This document shows, one piece after another, positions 37,258-47,600 of a DNA stretch of 64,000 nucleotides. The notes below the pieces were generated by a model that was not told the DNA's origin, did no database searches, and worked only from the letters and a program-made list of their open reading frames with translations. The number at the start of each line of letters is the position of its first letter. The first letter of the stretch is position 1. This DNA comes from Pempheris klunzingeri (Eukaryota; Chordata; Actinopteri; Acropomatiformes; Pempheridae). Where the stretch lies: assembly GCF_042242105.1 (NCBI RefSeq), contig NC_092020.1, forward strand, positions 10,376,501-10,440,500, read 5' to 3'. The position numbers were made by a program, and so were the translations under genes.

Positions 37258-37275
37258 GTTTTACAGCTTACCACT

Positions 37276-38220
37276 ACGGTCTGACTCAGGAAGTCATTGA
37301 AGTCGGGTCATGTTTGTCCTGCTCGGTTTATGTTGAGGACTCACTCCTGCTGCTATACATGCACTGAAAGTTGTGCCATATTTTGTCATGTCTCCTACTT
37401 TGGTCACACTCAGGGAGCCATCTTCAGATGACCCAGATTCTTTAGCCCAAGTGTTTAAAATCGCTTCCGGAGGTCCAACCTCCTCCCTGGTACCCATCGG
37501 GCCTCATGCACCAGTGAACCATGCCGATGTCTCTATAAGGCTCGAGGTTCAGTTTGTGCCACAACTGAAGTAAAAGGCAGATTTCCAAAATACCTATTCT
37601 GTGCAGTTATGGAAAACTATAATGAAAGAAACATGGGGCTTTGCTTTAGAGAACTTGATTAAAAGTCTGTCACTGAACTTAAATTGGGTTTGTTGGAATC
37701 CCAGCGGTGACCGTCAGCCCTCATCTCCAAATGATTTGGAGGTGGAGGCCAGGAGGATGTGCAGATCTCCCAGGATGATCGGTCCGCATCCTGTCCCAGA
37801 CGATCACTCGAGGGATCCCACTTCTGTTGTGCAAAAAGCTAATAACAGACTGGGAGCACCATAGTCTTTAATTCTTGTACAAGAGCGAACAGTTCAGAGA
37901 CGGTGGCCTGTTTAGAAGTCAGCTGCAGAGTTTCATAGGATATTTCTATGCTTGGGGTGAACCATCATACGTACATCAGAACAGCTCATCTTGTGATTGG
38001 GGTTGGAATGAGGAGGAACATGTAATTACATACAGTTGGAACTCTATCACATGAAGGCACAGTCAGCATATACAGCAATTTCCCATTCCAGTCGCATCCT
38101 CTGTATTGTGTCGTGTTCTGCACTGGTTGTTTAGCTTCTGGTTGCTTTTCATCTCTTTTTAATTGTTTTACACCTCTAATATGACACTTTAGGCTCCATC
38201 CAGTAATACATCCCTGTTTG
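37276..38220. other. Intergenic, nothing identified
   Basis: No recognised gene or element. Only short open frames on both strands. Confidence 0.45.
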
Positions 38221-38224
38221 AACC

Positions 38225-38800
38225 CTACATGGAGGCATCTGCATTAATTATTTCTGACTCTTTGGTTTTTAATTTGTCACATGTGTGATCCACTTCAGAC
38301 AGATGGATCATCTGTGTCAGTATTTCCAGAGGGTGGCTCTGCCTTTCTATGCCTAAACATAAACCCAGGGTAGAGGGGTTCAGTGAGGTGTAGAGGAGGA
38401 CTAGTGTGTCAGAGATGACTCCGTAGCAGGACTGAGTGCCTGCATGCCGGTCCAGATACACTGCAACTTTCTTTGGGAGAAAGCAGGTTTGGATATAGAT
38501 GGTTTGTCCTTAGTCATTGTGCCAGGCAGACAAAAGATCATCAGACACAAACGGAGACCAGGACCTGTCATTCCCCTTCCTACTGCTGTAGGTCACTCCT
38601 ACAGAAAGCCACCCCTCCCTCTCAACCTCCCAGTAGCAGTGACCAGTCAAACCATGATCTCACACTCCCCCTAACAACACGTCAGGGTGTTCAGGATAAG
38701 GCAGCTCCTCTCTCACTACTACTGCTTCTCTTTGTGTTTGCTGTGAGTTCACGGGCATCTGATGGACAGAACAAATCACTACAGCGCCGTTACTGATTGT
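38225..38800 (-). pseudogene. B30.2/SPRY-domain pseudogene fragment
   Basis: The minus strand reads as the PRY-SPRY end of a teleost TRIM- or NLR-type protein. REELPYPEHPDV lies near 38710. TGHCYWEVEREGWLSVGVTY follows at about 38640-38580, then NDRSWSPFVSDDLLSAWHN (38560-38510) and VAVYLDRHAGTQSCYGVIS (38480-38415). The frame is broken by a stop after the WHN motif and by a shift near 38375, after which TEPLYPGFMF reads in another frame. The landmark motifs (CYWEVE, W-F, YLD-AGT-S-Y) are clear. No upstream RING, B-box, NACHT or LRR is visible. It is therefore a decayed fragment of a family that is highly expanded in teleosts. Confidence 0.7.
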
Positions 38801-39244
38801 ATGAGCTGTGAAGAAAATATCTGTTTGGGATGTAAACTATGACCTGAAGAGGCACTTCAGTCATCACTAATCACCAAGCTTGAAATTCTGTTTTGTGCCC
38901 TGCTAATGTCAAGTGGAAGCTAAAACCACGATGATGCGTTCAGCTGTTTAAATCTTTTGGATCTTTGGTTCATTTGGATGTATTTGGTTCTGTAGGTGTA
39001 TCCTGCCCCCCTGTAAGGTAACACTTGTTGGATGGTCTAACAGGTCTGAAACCACCTGCTCTAGACTTTTCTGATTCTTCACACAACTGCTGTTGTCACT
39101 CTGTGTGTACACTGAGGCGTAACAGTGTGACTGTCACACCCCCCTTGACGACCTCTAATATTAGCCATTGTCCAGTTTGCTTCAAAAACAGGTTGTTTAG
39201 TATCTAAATTCATGTAACCTGCACCATTCCTTCTTTATTTGATC

Positions 39245-39342
39245 ACCTCTGCTGCAAAACGGTTGCAGCGTGATCCTTTGGGACAACTGCACCTGATCAC
39301 AGTAGGTCCACTAAAAGTGCTTGTTTGATCCACTGACAGGCT
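39245..39342 (+). repeat. 'GGTCCAGTAG' family, left half of interrupted copy
   Basis: Matches the other copies up to GATCCACTGACAGGCTCA. The continuation expected from the reverse copy at 51500-51690 (GACTGTTATTCTAAG) is found instead at 40331 after about 1 kb of inserted repeat. Confidence 0.6.
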
Positions 39343-40330
39343 CAATTCAATTCAATTCAATTCAATTCAATTCAATTCAATTTATTTTGTATAGATTCAA
39401 GATTCAAAGATTCAAAGCGTTTATTGTCAAGTGTACAGTGCAGAAACGGGTTTCCCTGTACAATGAAAATCTTACTTTGCCATCCACATTGAATGCCAAA
39501 GAGTAAAAAAAGAAGAGGATAGAATAAAATATAAAAACATATAAATATAAACTACTATTGCTAAATAAACTGCTATTGCTTAACATATAAATATATTTAC
39601 AAAATGTGCAACTTAACATAAAGTACAGTCAATGTGCAGATGAATGTGCAGATTAGAGGTAGTTGTGACTCCTATCGGCTGTTAAGGAGCCTGATGGCGG
39701 AGGGAAAGAAGGAGTTTCTGAGTCTGGACGTCCTGTGCTTCAGACTCCTGTACCTCCGGCCTGAGGGGAGGAGAGTGAACAGTTTGTGTTGGGGGTGGGT
39801 GGGGTCCTTGATGATGGAGGCAGCCTTCCGGTGGACTCTGTGTCTGTAGATGCTCTGCAGAGAGGGCAGGGGAGTCCTGGTGATCTTGGACGCAGTCTTC
39901 ACCACTCTCTGCAGGCGTTTACGATTCATGATGGTGGTGCTGTATAGCCCAATATCACAACAGAGTTGTCTCACAGTGCTTTACAAAGTTCACTGAAATA
40001 AACAAGAAGTGTAAGCGAACAAACAATCTAATAAAGAGTCCAGCAGTCGATGAGGCCAATGGATCAGTCCGATGGATCAGTCCGAGGCATCACCTGCCCT
40101 TTATGACCCTTCTTCGAGAAGGAAAAACTCAAAAAACCCAGTGGGAAAAGAGAAACCTCCGGGAGCACCACAATGAAGGAGAGATCCAGCTCCCAAGGAC
40201 GGACAGGCTGTAGCCTTGGACAGATGCACATCCATTGGCTGATGGAGAACCACATCAGTGGGGCCGGGATCAGGACCCACAGGAACCAGAGAACCACATC
40301 AGCAGAACCAGGACCAGGACCCACAGGAAC
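39343..40330 (+). mobile_element. (ATTCA)n-led interspersed repeat, itself interrupted
   Basis: Opens with (ATTCA)n (39343-39381) and TTTATTTTGTATAG, is interrupted by a LINE at 39395-39940, then resumes TATAGCCCAATATCACAACAG-like sequence through GTGCTTTACAAAG and AAACCTCCGGGAGC to about 40330. It matches the common teleost repeat that starts with AATTCAATTC and encodes nothing. Confidence 0.55.
39395..39940 (-). mobile_element. L2-like LINE 3' fragment with target duplication
   Basis: On the minus strand 39935-39672 encodes an ORF2 C terminus: RVVKTASKITRTPLPSLQ, then IYRHRVHRKAASIIKDPTHP, LFTLLPSGRRYRSLKHRTS and FFPSAIRLLN. A 3' untranslated end follows (CATTGTACAGGG...TGACAATAAA read in reverse) with a GATTCAA-type tail at 39395-39415. 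It is flanked by TGTATAG on both sides (39388-39394 and 39941-39947), an apparent 7-bp target duplication. 5'-truncated, as is usual for LINEs. Confidence 0.7.
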
Positions 40331-40410
40331 CCAGTGTTATTCTAAGTGTGTGACAGCATTATGGAAAGGATCCCTACAGAGAGACCTGGAAGATCCTTTA
40401 AGTCCTCTGC
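40331..40410 (+). repeat. 'GGTCCAGTAG' family, right half of interrupted copy
   Basis: TGTTATTCTAAGTGTGTGACAG and AAGGATCCCTACAGAGAGACC continue the copy that stops at 39342. Confidence 0.6.
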
Positions 40411-41024
40411 AACCAATGTCATTTTCAGAGTACACCTACAGGCTCTCAGTATAAACTGACGCTCTCAGTGTTTATGCCTTCTCAGTCAACAGAGTGGGAA
40501 TACACATCTAGATCGAATCTTTGACCTTCGGTTGTTGCAACTTTAGTTACTTGGCATTGTTGAGAGCTAAACCCAAAATGATTTCATGGGGGATTCATGC
40601 AAATGTGTAGATTACTTCAGATCTGCTGAAAAGTCCTGTTGAAGTAACTCTGGAAATGTAACTAACCGGTTGTCTTTTGATGAATGTCAAACTTCTCAGC
40701 TCAGAGAGTCAGTCGGCTCATCTTGCTTCATTCTTTTCAGGAAGTTCAGTGTCATCTTCAGAGAAACTTCTCTGCTGCTCGTCCTGTGCTCTTCCTCCTC
40801 AGCACCGATCGTGTTCTCATCCTCCTCCTTTTTTTGGGTCATGTGGGCTCAGAACCCTCCGAGCCTCTTCAGCTCATTCTTCACAAAAGTAATAATGTTC
40901 TCCTCAAGCAGCTGGAAAAAGAAAATACTGCATTGAGCAATCTTCTCAAAATGTATTGGACCCTCAGCACACAGGTAATGAGCGCCTGGGTGCACGAGTG
41001 ATCCCTGGTGCTCCGTTTTTGGGC

Positions 41025-41255
41025 CAGTGTTGTTCGTTTCTGATACGTCTTTGGGGGGTGTTCTACGCATGACTGACCTGGATGAGGCACCCGGGAAGGC
41101 AGAGGACATCTCCTAGCTGGTCTGGGAGGGCGATGACATGCCCAGGCTCTAGCTGGAGGAACTTCTAGTAGAAACAGACTTTCCTCACCTTGTTGCCACC
41201 TCAGCCCGAACCATCAAAAATGGATCCATCGATGAAAAGAAGATCAAGATCTAAT
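41025..41255 (+). mobile_element. Rex1-like LINE 3' relic
   Basis: Reads as a decayed ORF2 end/3' region: GACCTGGATGAGGC, CACCCGGGAAGGCAGAGGAC, CTAGCTGGTCTGGGAGG, CTAGCTGGAGGAACTTCT and a tail ending near GGATCCATCGATG. The order and wording resemble the teleost Rex1/Babar LINE 3' end, but divergence is high. Confidence 0.4.
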
Positions 41256-42936
41256 AGAACAACTTATTGGTAAACTGGTCTAAGTGTTGTCACGTTAAAA
41301 CTCTTGTAAGGATCTGCTGTCACACCATAAATATGGAGTCCATGGTTTGTCTTCTAACCCAATCTTACCCATGATCCCCTTACTCTATAAAACACAGCAC
41401 TGAACTAGCACAGCTTTTTGGGCTCCTTCAAACTTTGCACAGGTGTCTTTGTCCTGTATACCCCCATGTCAAATGCTACAATCTTTAGGATTTTTTTTAA
41501 ATGTGTTCACAACAGGATGGCTTTAGTTCATTCTCCTATTTTTTCCTAGTCTATTCCATTCATATTCCGGTGTCCACCAAAAGATTAAAATAGCCAAAAG
41601 GATCGGTGGACTGGCTTATTATAAGCAATAATCACGTGGGCAGAAAAAGTAAAGTGGCAATTCAGTCCACTGGCATCAATGGCAACAACAGCAGAAGAAT
41701 ATAGAATTTAGGGAGAAGCTCACAGTTGACAATGCAGGAATGTACGTGCAGGGGTGTGCTCGATATGTTCTGTGGTAAAGAATAAGAATAATTTCAGTAT
41801 CAGTTTGATGATTCATTCTTCATTTCAGGGAAAGAGAACGCAAGAGGAGGCTCCTTTCACTGGACACACAGCAGGTTTCATGTCTGTCCTCAAGGATCCT
41901 GACAGACAGACATGAACTTGGCTCATACACAAACAAGTGCCATCAAAAAAATATTTTAAAAGTTTTTTCTCAAGAAATATGAGCTGCAGGCACAGAGCTG
42001 CCTCACTGTGAACCCACCGATCCCAAGTTTCACCGTTCCAACTTTTAAGACTACGACTCAACATGCTAACAATCCCCGATTAGCACTAAACACAAAGCAC
42101 AGGTAAACGCTGATGGGAGTCTGGTCTCTCCTGGTGGGTCCTGGCGGACAGACGGGAACATCACCAGGATGGAAAGATGGAGAAACATTGACCCCCATGA
42201 TATGATATATGGCAGACGGGTGTAGGACGCCCTGCATAGTGAACAATTCTTTTCTTTTTTGGCATTTCACACCTTTATTGGAAGTTCAGAGTAGAAAGAG
42301 AAGTCAGGAAATTATATCTATGGAAAAAAACCACTGCTCACAATAACAATAACATGACAGCCTTTAGGGAAAGATGGCCCCCATTCTTGTCCATGTTGGG
42401 GCTGGGCTAATGCCGCACACCCTCCCACACTCACCCCCTCCCTCACTCACACTGCAGGGCTGCACTAACTAACAGTTTCATTACTAATCTAAGGTTATTC
42501 TCTTGGTGGTTTGTTGAGTTCAACTGCAATTCAGTGTCTGTCTCAGTTTCCCAGAGTTCAGTACGGGTGACGGGACGAGGTTGGCTGGGCCCGCCTCCCT
42601 CCCTCCCTCCCTTCCTCTAGTCCTCCCACTTCTTGTTGGGCAGCAAATAAACAAGTGAGGAATCCTCCTCCTCCTCCTCTTCCTCCTCCTCATTGTTGCA
42701 TAACTGTGGCCTTCTGTTAATCACTGCACCAGCTAATCCTTCCTCTTTTAAAATGTAATGCACCCAGACACTGTTACTGTGTTTCATCACTAAGGTGCTG
42801 CTGTGCATCTTATTTCTGCCTCCACATAGAACACACTCATCACTCTGCACATTACCTCTCAACAAACACAGAGTTCACTGGCTCTGCACACACACACACA
42901 CACACCCCCAGCTCTCCTGCTGCTGGGTGCCACATG
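41256..42936. other. Intergenic, no supported gene
   Basis: Unique-looking sequence with only chance open frames. A (TCC)n-like tract lies at 42664-42690. Confidence 0.5.
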
Positions 42937-42938
42937 TA

Positions 42939-43465
42939 CAGGGTTCACAAAAAGTTAGGGATATTCGACTTTCAGGTGAAATTTATGGAAAATGTAAGAA
43001 GTTAATGCTACAGTGATATTATATCATGAAAGTAGGACATTTAAGTATCAGCATGCAATGGTAGTTTCTTCATCTTAAACAATTTATTGAAAGAAAATCT
43101 AACAACAGTGGAGGGTAAATGAGGGTAAACGTAAAATTGGGATGTGGCCAAAGGACGTCCACTCCTCTCCTTTCTGTGACTCTTCCAGTCTCTCTGTATC
43201 ACTGTTACAACCTCCTGATGACACTCTGTGACCCTCTAAGCTCAGTGGACACTTCTGTCTGAGGACCTGTTTGAAGCCTCCAGTGTTGAGGTGCTGCTGA
43301 TCAATAGTTAGGTGTCGTCTTGGTCTCATGATGTCAGAATGTGAACAGCACGATGAGGAGGACTGTTAAAATACCAATTCTAACTGAAGCAGGAAATGTA
43401 TTGGTGGTGGTTCATCCTGAAATTTCACCTGAAAGCTGAATATCCCTAACTTTTTGTGAGTAGTG
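42939..43465. mobile_element. Tc1/mariner-type MITE (527 bp)
   Basis: Terminal inverted repeats of about 40 bp. The left end has TTCACAAAAAGTTAGGGATA then TTCAGGTGAAATTT. The right end, in reverse, has CTCACAAAAAGTTAGGGATA then TTTCAGGTGAAATTT. TA dinucleotides flank both ends (42937-42938, 43466-43467), as expected for Tc1/mariner. A minus-strand remnant of about 75 codons (43099-43329; MRPRRHLTIDQQHL) may come from a transposase N terminus but is not assignable. Confidence 0.8.
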
Positions 43466-43473
43466 TATGTGTA

Positions 43474-43493
43474 GGGGGGGGGGGGGGGGGGGG
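43474..43493. repeat. Poly-G tract (20 G)
   Basis: Twenty consecutive G, immediately after the MITE. Confidence 0.9.
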
Positions 43494-43689
43494 TAGTTTG
43501 CATACAAAGCCAGTAGGTGTCAGTGCGCTCACAGAGGAGAGGAGAGCTCCCAACCACTGAACTCTGTGGTGTCTGCTGCTTTAGAGTAAAAACAGGATGG
43601 AGGGAGGGGGGGGGGGGTCGCCAACAGAGGCGGAGTTTTCATGCTTGAAGTGAGCTCGGTGCAGGAGTTGACTGAGCAGAGGACCTGAG

Positions 43690-43871
43690 GTGTGTGGGGG
43701 CGCAGTGGGGAGGAGCAGCAGCTGGACGGGGCTCTCCGTAAAAACGCTTGCACGGCAAAAACACAGCAAGCGGATGTTTTCATCACGAGTCTTCGCCTTC
43801 GACTGTCCACACAGACTGCTGCTGCTGCTGCAGGAACCTCTGCAACATCTGGCAGGAGAAGTTCAAAGAAA
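43690..43871 (+). other. hvcn1: Possible 5' non-coding exon of hvcn1
   Basis: GC-richer segment ending AAAGAAA/GTGAGTG, a good donor, about 790 bp upstream of the first coding exon. The acceptor for the coding exon's 5' UTR is not certain. The exon start is unknown. Confidence 0.4.
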
Positions 43872-44051
43872 GTGAGTGAAGCTCTCTCTCTCACACACAC
43901 ACACACACACGCACACAGAGGGTTCTTGTGTTCATGTCCACGGCTGCACACTCTCTGTGTTCAGGGTGGATCAGACCAGGACTGTGGTACACTTCTGATC
44001 TGCAAGTTCAGTGCTGTCATCTCTTCAAGTCAGAGTTTAACGGCATTGTGT

Positions 44052-44084
<33 letters not shown>

Positions 44085-44659
44085 AGCAGGACACAGTGCT
44101 GACTGTAGTCCAGTCTTCTCTGTGTGGTCAGTGTCTCCCAGAGTTCTAGACTCAGTAGTCCTGATCCCTGTTAGAAGAGGATGCAGATATTAGGGGGGAC
44201 GTCTCCAACTGTGAACTATCTCATGACTTTAGTCCCTCTTGGGGGGGGTTGAAGAGGACACCTACATCATCATCATCATAAGTTGACAGCAGACTGAGAT
44301 GGTTTGCTTTCTCAATACCATGTTGCAAACCTAAAAAAAAGGAGAAGTGAACTCAGATTGTCTAACGTATGGAGAAATGTGCTCACAGTTGTGACAGAGC
44401 TGGGACGACCGCCAAGCTGCACTGTGGCTGTCGCTGCCTGGGCAAATATTGAGCTTTTCTGCTTCTACAGAGCGGCACGACCAACCAGAGGTGCTTCCTT
44501 ATGTAACGGAACAACAAAGTGTGTGTGGCTTGGAATTGATGAAATTTTCTGTAGAAACAACTTCTGACCAAACATTTGAAGTGACATGCACCCCTCCGTT
44601 CCTCCCTCTGAGGTGAAGCTGAGGTGGGACGTGGTCCACTCCTTCTAGAGCCTGCCGTC

Positions 44660-47600
44660 ATGGCTCGGTACCTCAAATATTTCACCACCGTCGGCGATGA
44701 GCAGCCGGTCCAAGAAGACGTTGAGGAGCTGCACGTGGCCAGTGAGGAGCTGAGTCCGGCTACTGGTCAGTTCTCCACAGCGCTGACCTTCAGGCAGTCG
44801 CTGCAAAGGCTGTACAGCTCCGATCGGTTCCAGGTACGCAGCTCTGGCCTGTTCAGTGCATCTGTTGGTAGAGTAACGCCACTCTGTCTGTATGAAAGCA
44901 AGTCTTTTGGTTCCTCAGCTTTGATGCCACTGGTGTGGGTACAGATATGGAAAATACCCATCAGTCTAAAGTAGTAGTGATGGGAATTTCGGCTCTTTTT
45001 AGAGAGCTGGTTCTTTTGGCCCGGCTCCCTAAAAAGAGCCGGCTCTTTCGGCTCCCAAGTGGTTCCTCAGATTTTTTGGTTGCTTCAATAAATGTATTAC
45101 CAAATTATGTGTAAAATGAATTACTAATGTAAAAAACACATTATATAGAATATTTATTGTTTATATTATTAATTTTAAATTATTTAGTTTTACTGGGGTC
45201 ATAGAGCTCTGGGCTGTAGGTCTTGGTGGCTGTGGTGTTGTCCTGGATGATGCTGTAGACATTGTAGGAGCAGCGACTGTTAACAGCAGGTTCCCTTGCT
45301 TGTCTTTCCTCCTCTAACTGAATTGATGGGTGAACAGTACGCACATGTCTGTGCAGGTTGTTTGTGGAGCCTGCCTGATATGAAATTTTAATTTTGCAAA
45401 GTCTGCCCTCGAACTATCAATTATATTAAAATGTGTCCAAATTTTACTACGCTCAGCGTGGACACACAGACACCACCACACATCTTGACCAATCACGTGC
45501 GGCTTTAGCAGAAAAAAGACGAGAAAAACAAACATATCGGCTCCCGATCAGGAGCCGGCTCCCGTCGTTCACTTCAAAGAGCCGTCTCTAAGAACCGGAT
45601 CGTTCGCGACTGACACATCACTATAAAGTAGTATCTGCAAATTGTCACATGAGAAACTGGAACCAGCAACTGTTTGGCATTTTTGCTTGTTTAAGCATTT
45701 TACTCATGTAAGATCGCCAGGCTCACAGTGAACGGTGAACAAAGATTGGTGAGCCAAACCAGAGATGTTGTCGTTCAATTCCACACATTCTCCACTGCCT
45801 ACATTACCCACTGTGCAACTCATCCACCCACACTAAACTGAGAGCAGCAGCGATGAACTCCACGCCAACACAGTCTCCAACATGTTGTCTTCAGCCCCAT
45901 CAGGGCCAATTCAAGTGACAGCGCTTTGAGGATGTTTAGTGGAAGTCACATAGTTCTCCCTGGAGACGCTTAACGCTTGAAACTACTGTTGTCGCAATTC
46001 CCCAACACCTGCGAACACACTGATGCGTGACATCAGTGAAGTTCCTCTTCACGCTTTGTGGAGTTTTAGAGCAGCTGCTGTTAGACGCTCCACTGATTGT
46101 CCGACTTTGCCTCCAGGTGCTGGTGGTGTGTTTGGTGATCCTGGACGCCATCTTTGTTCTGGCGGAACTGCTCATAGATCTGTCTGTTATCAAGCTGGAA
46201 CATGGTCACATTGCTCCTGAGGTGACAGACACACATTTGTCCTCTTCTTACCAAGACCTCTGTTTGGTATTATGAAGTGATTTACTGACACATTAGTGTT
46301 GTTGCAGGTGTTTCACTACCTGAGCCTGGCTCTTCTCACATTCTTCATGATGGAGCTGGCAGGTAAGCTCTATGCTTACCAGCTGGAGTTCTTTTACCAC
46401 AAGTTTGAGGTGTTTGATGGCTTGGTGGTGGTGGTCTCCTTTGTGCTGGACATCGTCTTCATCTTCCACGAGGATGCCTTTGACGGGATGGGTCTCCTCA
46501 TCCTGCTGAGACTCTGGAGGGTGGCCAGAATCATCAACGGTCAGTAACACCTTTGTTTTCAGCATGTACGGGCGGGGTGGGGGTAATAAGACATACCTGC
46601 AGCTCGGGTCAGAGCATTCAGCTGAAGTGAACTTTGAAATCCAAGCAGACACATACAAGCTTCTTATAAGATGAAAAGGCAGTTCCACATGCCCACTAAA
46701 GTCTATGTGATCATGTGTACAGTGAAAGAAAATAAGTTCTTTAACTACTACTACTACTACTTTTTTTGGCTCCGCTGAACCGTCACCTTTTCAGCTCACT
46801 GGAGTGTGCAGGCCTGACAGGAACACCTAACACCTTGAGATAAATACTGCGTGTACGAAGCCGATGGTCAGCTTGTCTCACATCTTGATAATCCCTGCGG
46901 TGGCAGCTCGTGGTGATGTTTCATTGAGTTGTACTTGTATGTTGGAGGGTGTTCTTTTCCACTGGCAGGTTCATCTGGACCTGGATTTTTGCTATTCCGG
47001 TTGGCATGTCAGTGGAGTGCACTCACAACATGTAACAGAATTTGAGTTCAGATTTTATTGTAAATTAGTTGTACTTTTTCTGAATTTTCGTATCACTCAG
47101 ATAAAAACAGCGTTTATTTGTGGATTTTTGGTGAAGTACAGTATATTAGATACATTTGATAGGATCCACTAATACAGATGGGTATATAATGAGAGCATTT
47201 TATTTTAAGACCACAGACTGGGTCCCACACACAGACTCCTATAACACACAGACCCCCCTCCCACCCCCGCCCCAGAGTTGTCATGATAAAGAGCACCAGA
47301 AGCCAGTGTGGCTGCTCCACACAGGGATGACTGTGTGTAATGTGTTGCAGGCATCCTGGTGTCAGTGAAGACGCGAGCACACCAGCAGATCCACAAGCTG
47401 AAGGAGAGCTATGACCACCTGGTTCAACGGGTCACAGAGCTCCAGGAGCGGAAGGACAAACTGGTGAGTCCTCACAGCTGCCTCACACTAAGTCACGCAT
47501 TAAAACGATCCAGATGGTGACGCAAAGCATGTTCACGGCTGGAGATGAATATTATACTAAGGGGTTTCTAGACATGATGTCTTCTATAGCTAGAATACTG

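Larger units (their letters stand above)
35034..37275 (+). ncRNA. Probable 5'TOP snoRNA host gene (non-coding)
   Basis: Five short exons with GT-AG junctions can be traced: 35034-35095, 35734-35816, 36474-36512, 36689-36772 and 37029 to the AATAAA at 37252. The inferred start lies in CTTCCTCTC (5' terminal oligopyrimidine), preceded by a TATA box and a ZNF143-type site. The exons carry no meaningful open frame: an ATG in exon 1 opens only a short one. Introns hold structured RNA candidates: a C/D-box snoRNA at 36553-36622 and a possible H/ACA RNA at 36822-36961. A pyrimidine-start promoter, short non-coding exons and intronic snoRNAs together are the hallmark of SNHG/GAS5-type genes. I cannot match it to a named host gene. 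A small protein-coding gene with unrecognised exons remains possible. Confidence 0.5.

Noticed and set aside
40684-41001. 105-codon plus-strand frame with a short Leu/Glu-rich end
   Set aside because: Adjacent to the Rex1-like relic and without a recognisable domain; probably part of a decayed element.
44624-44659. Upstream in-frame start for hvcn1
   Set aside because: It would begin at GTG; the ATG at 44660 matches the family N terminus.
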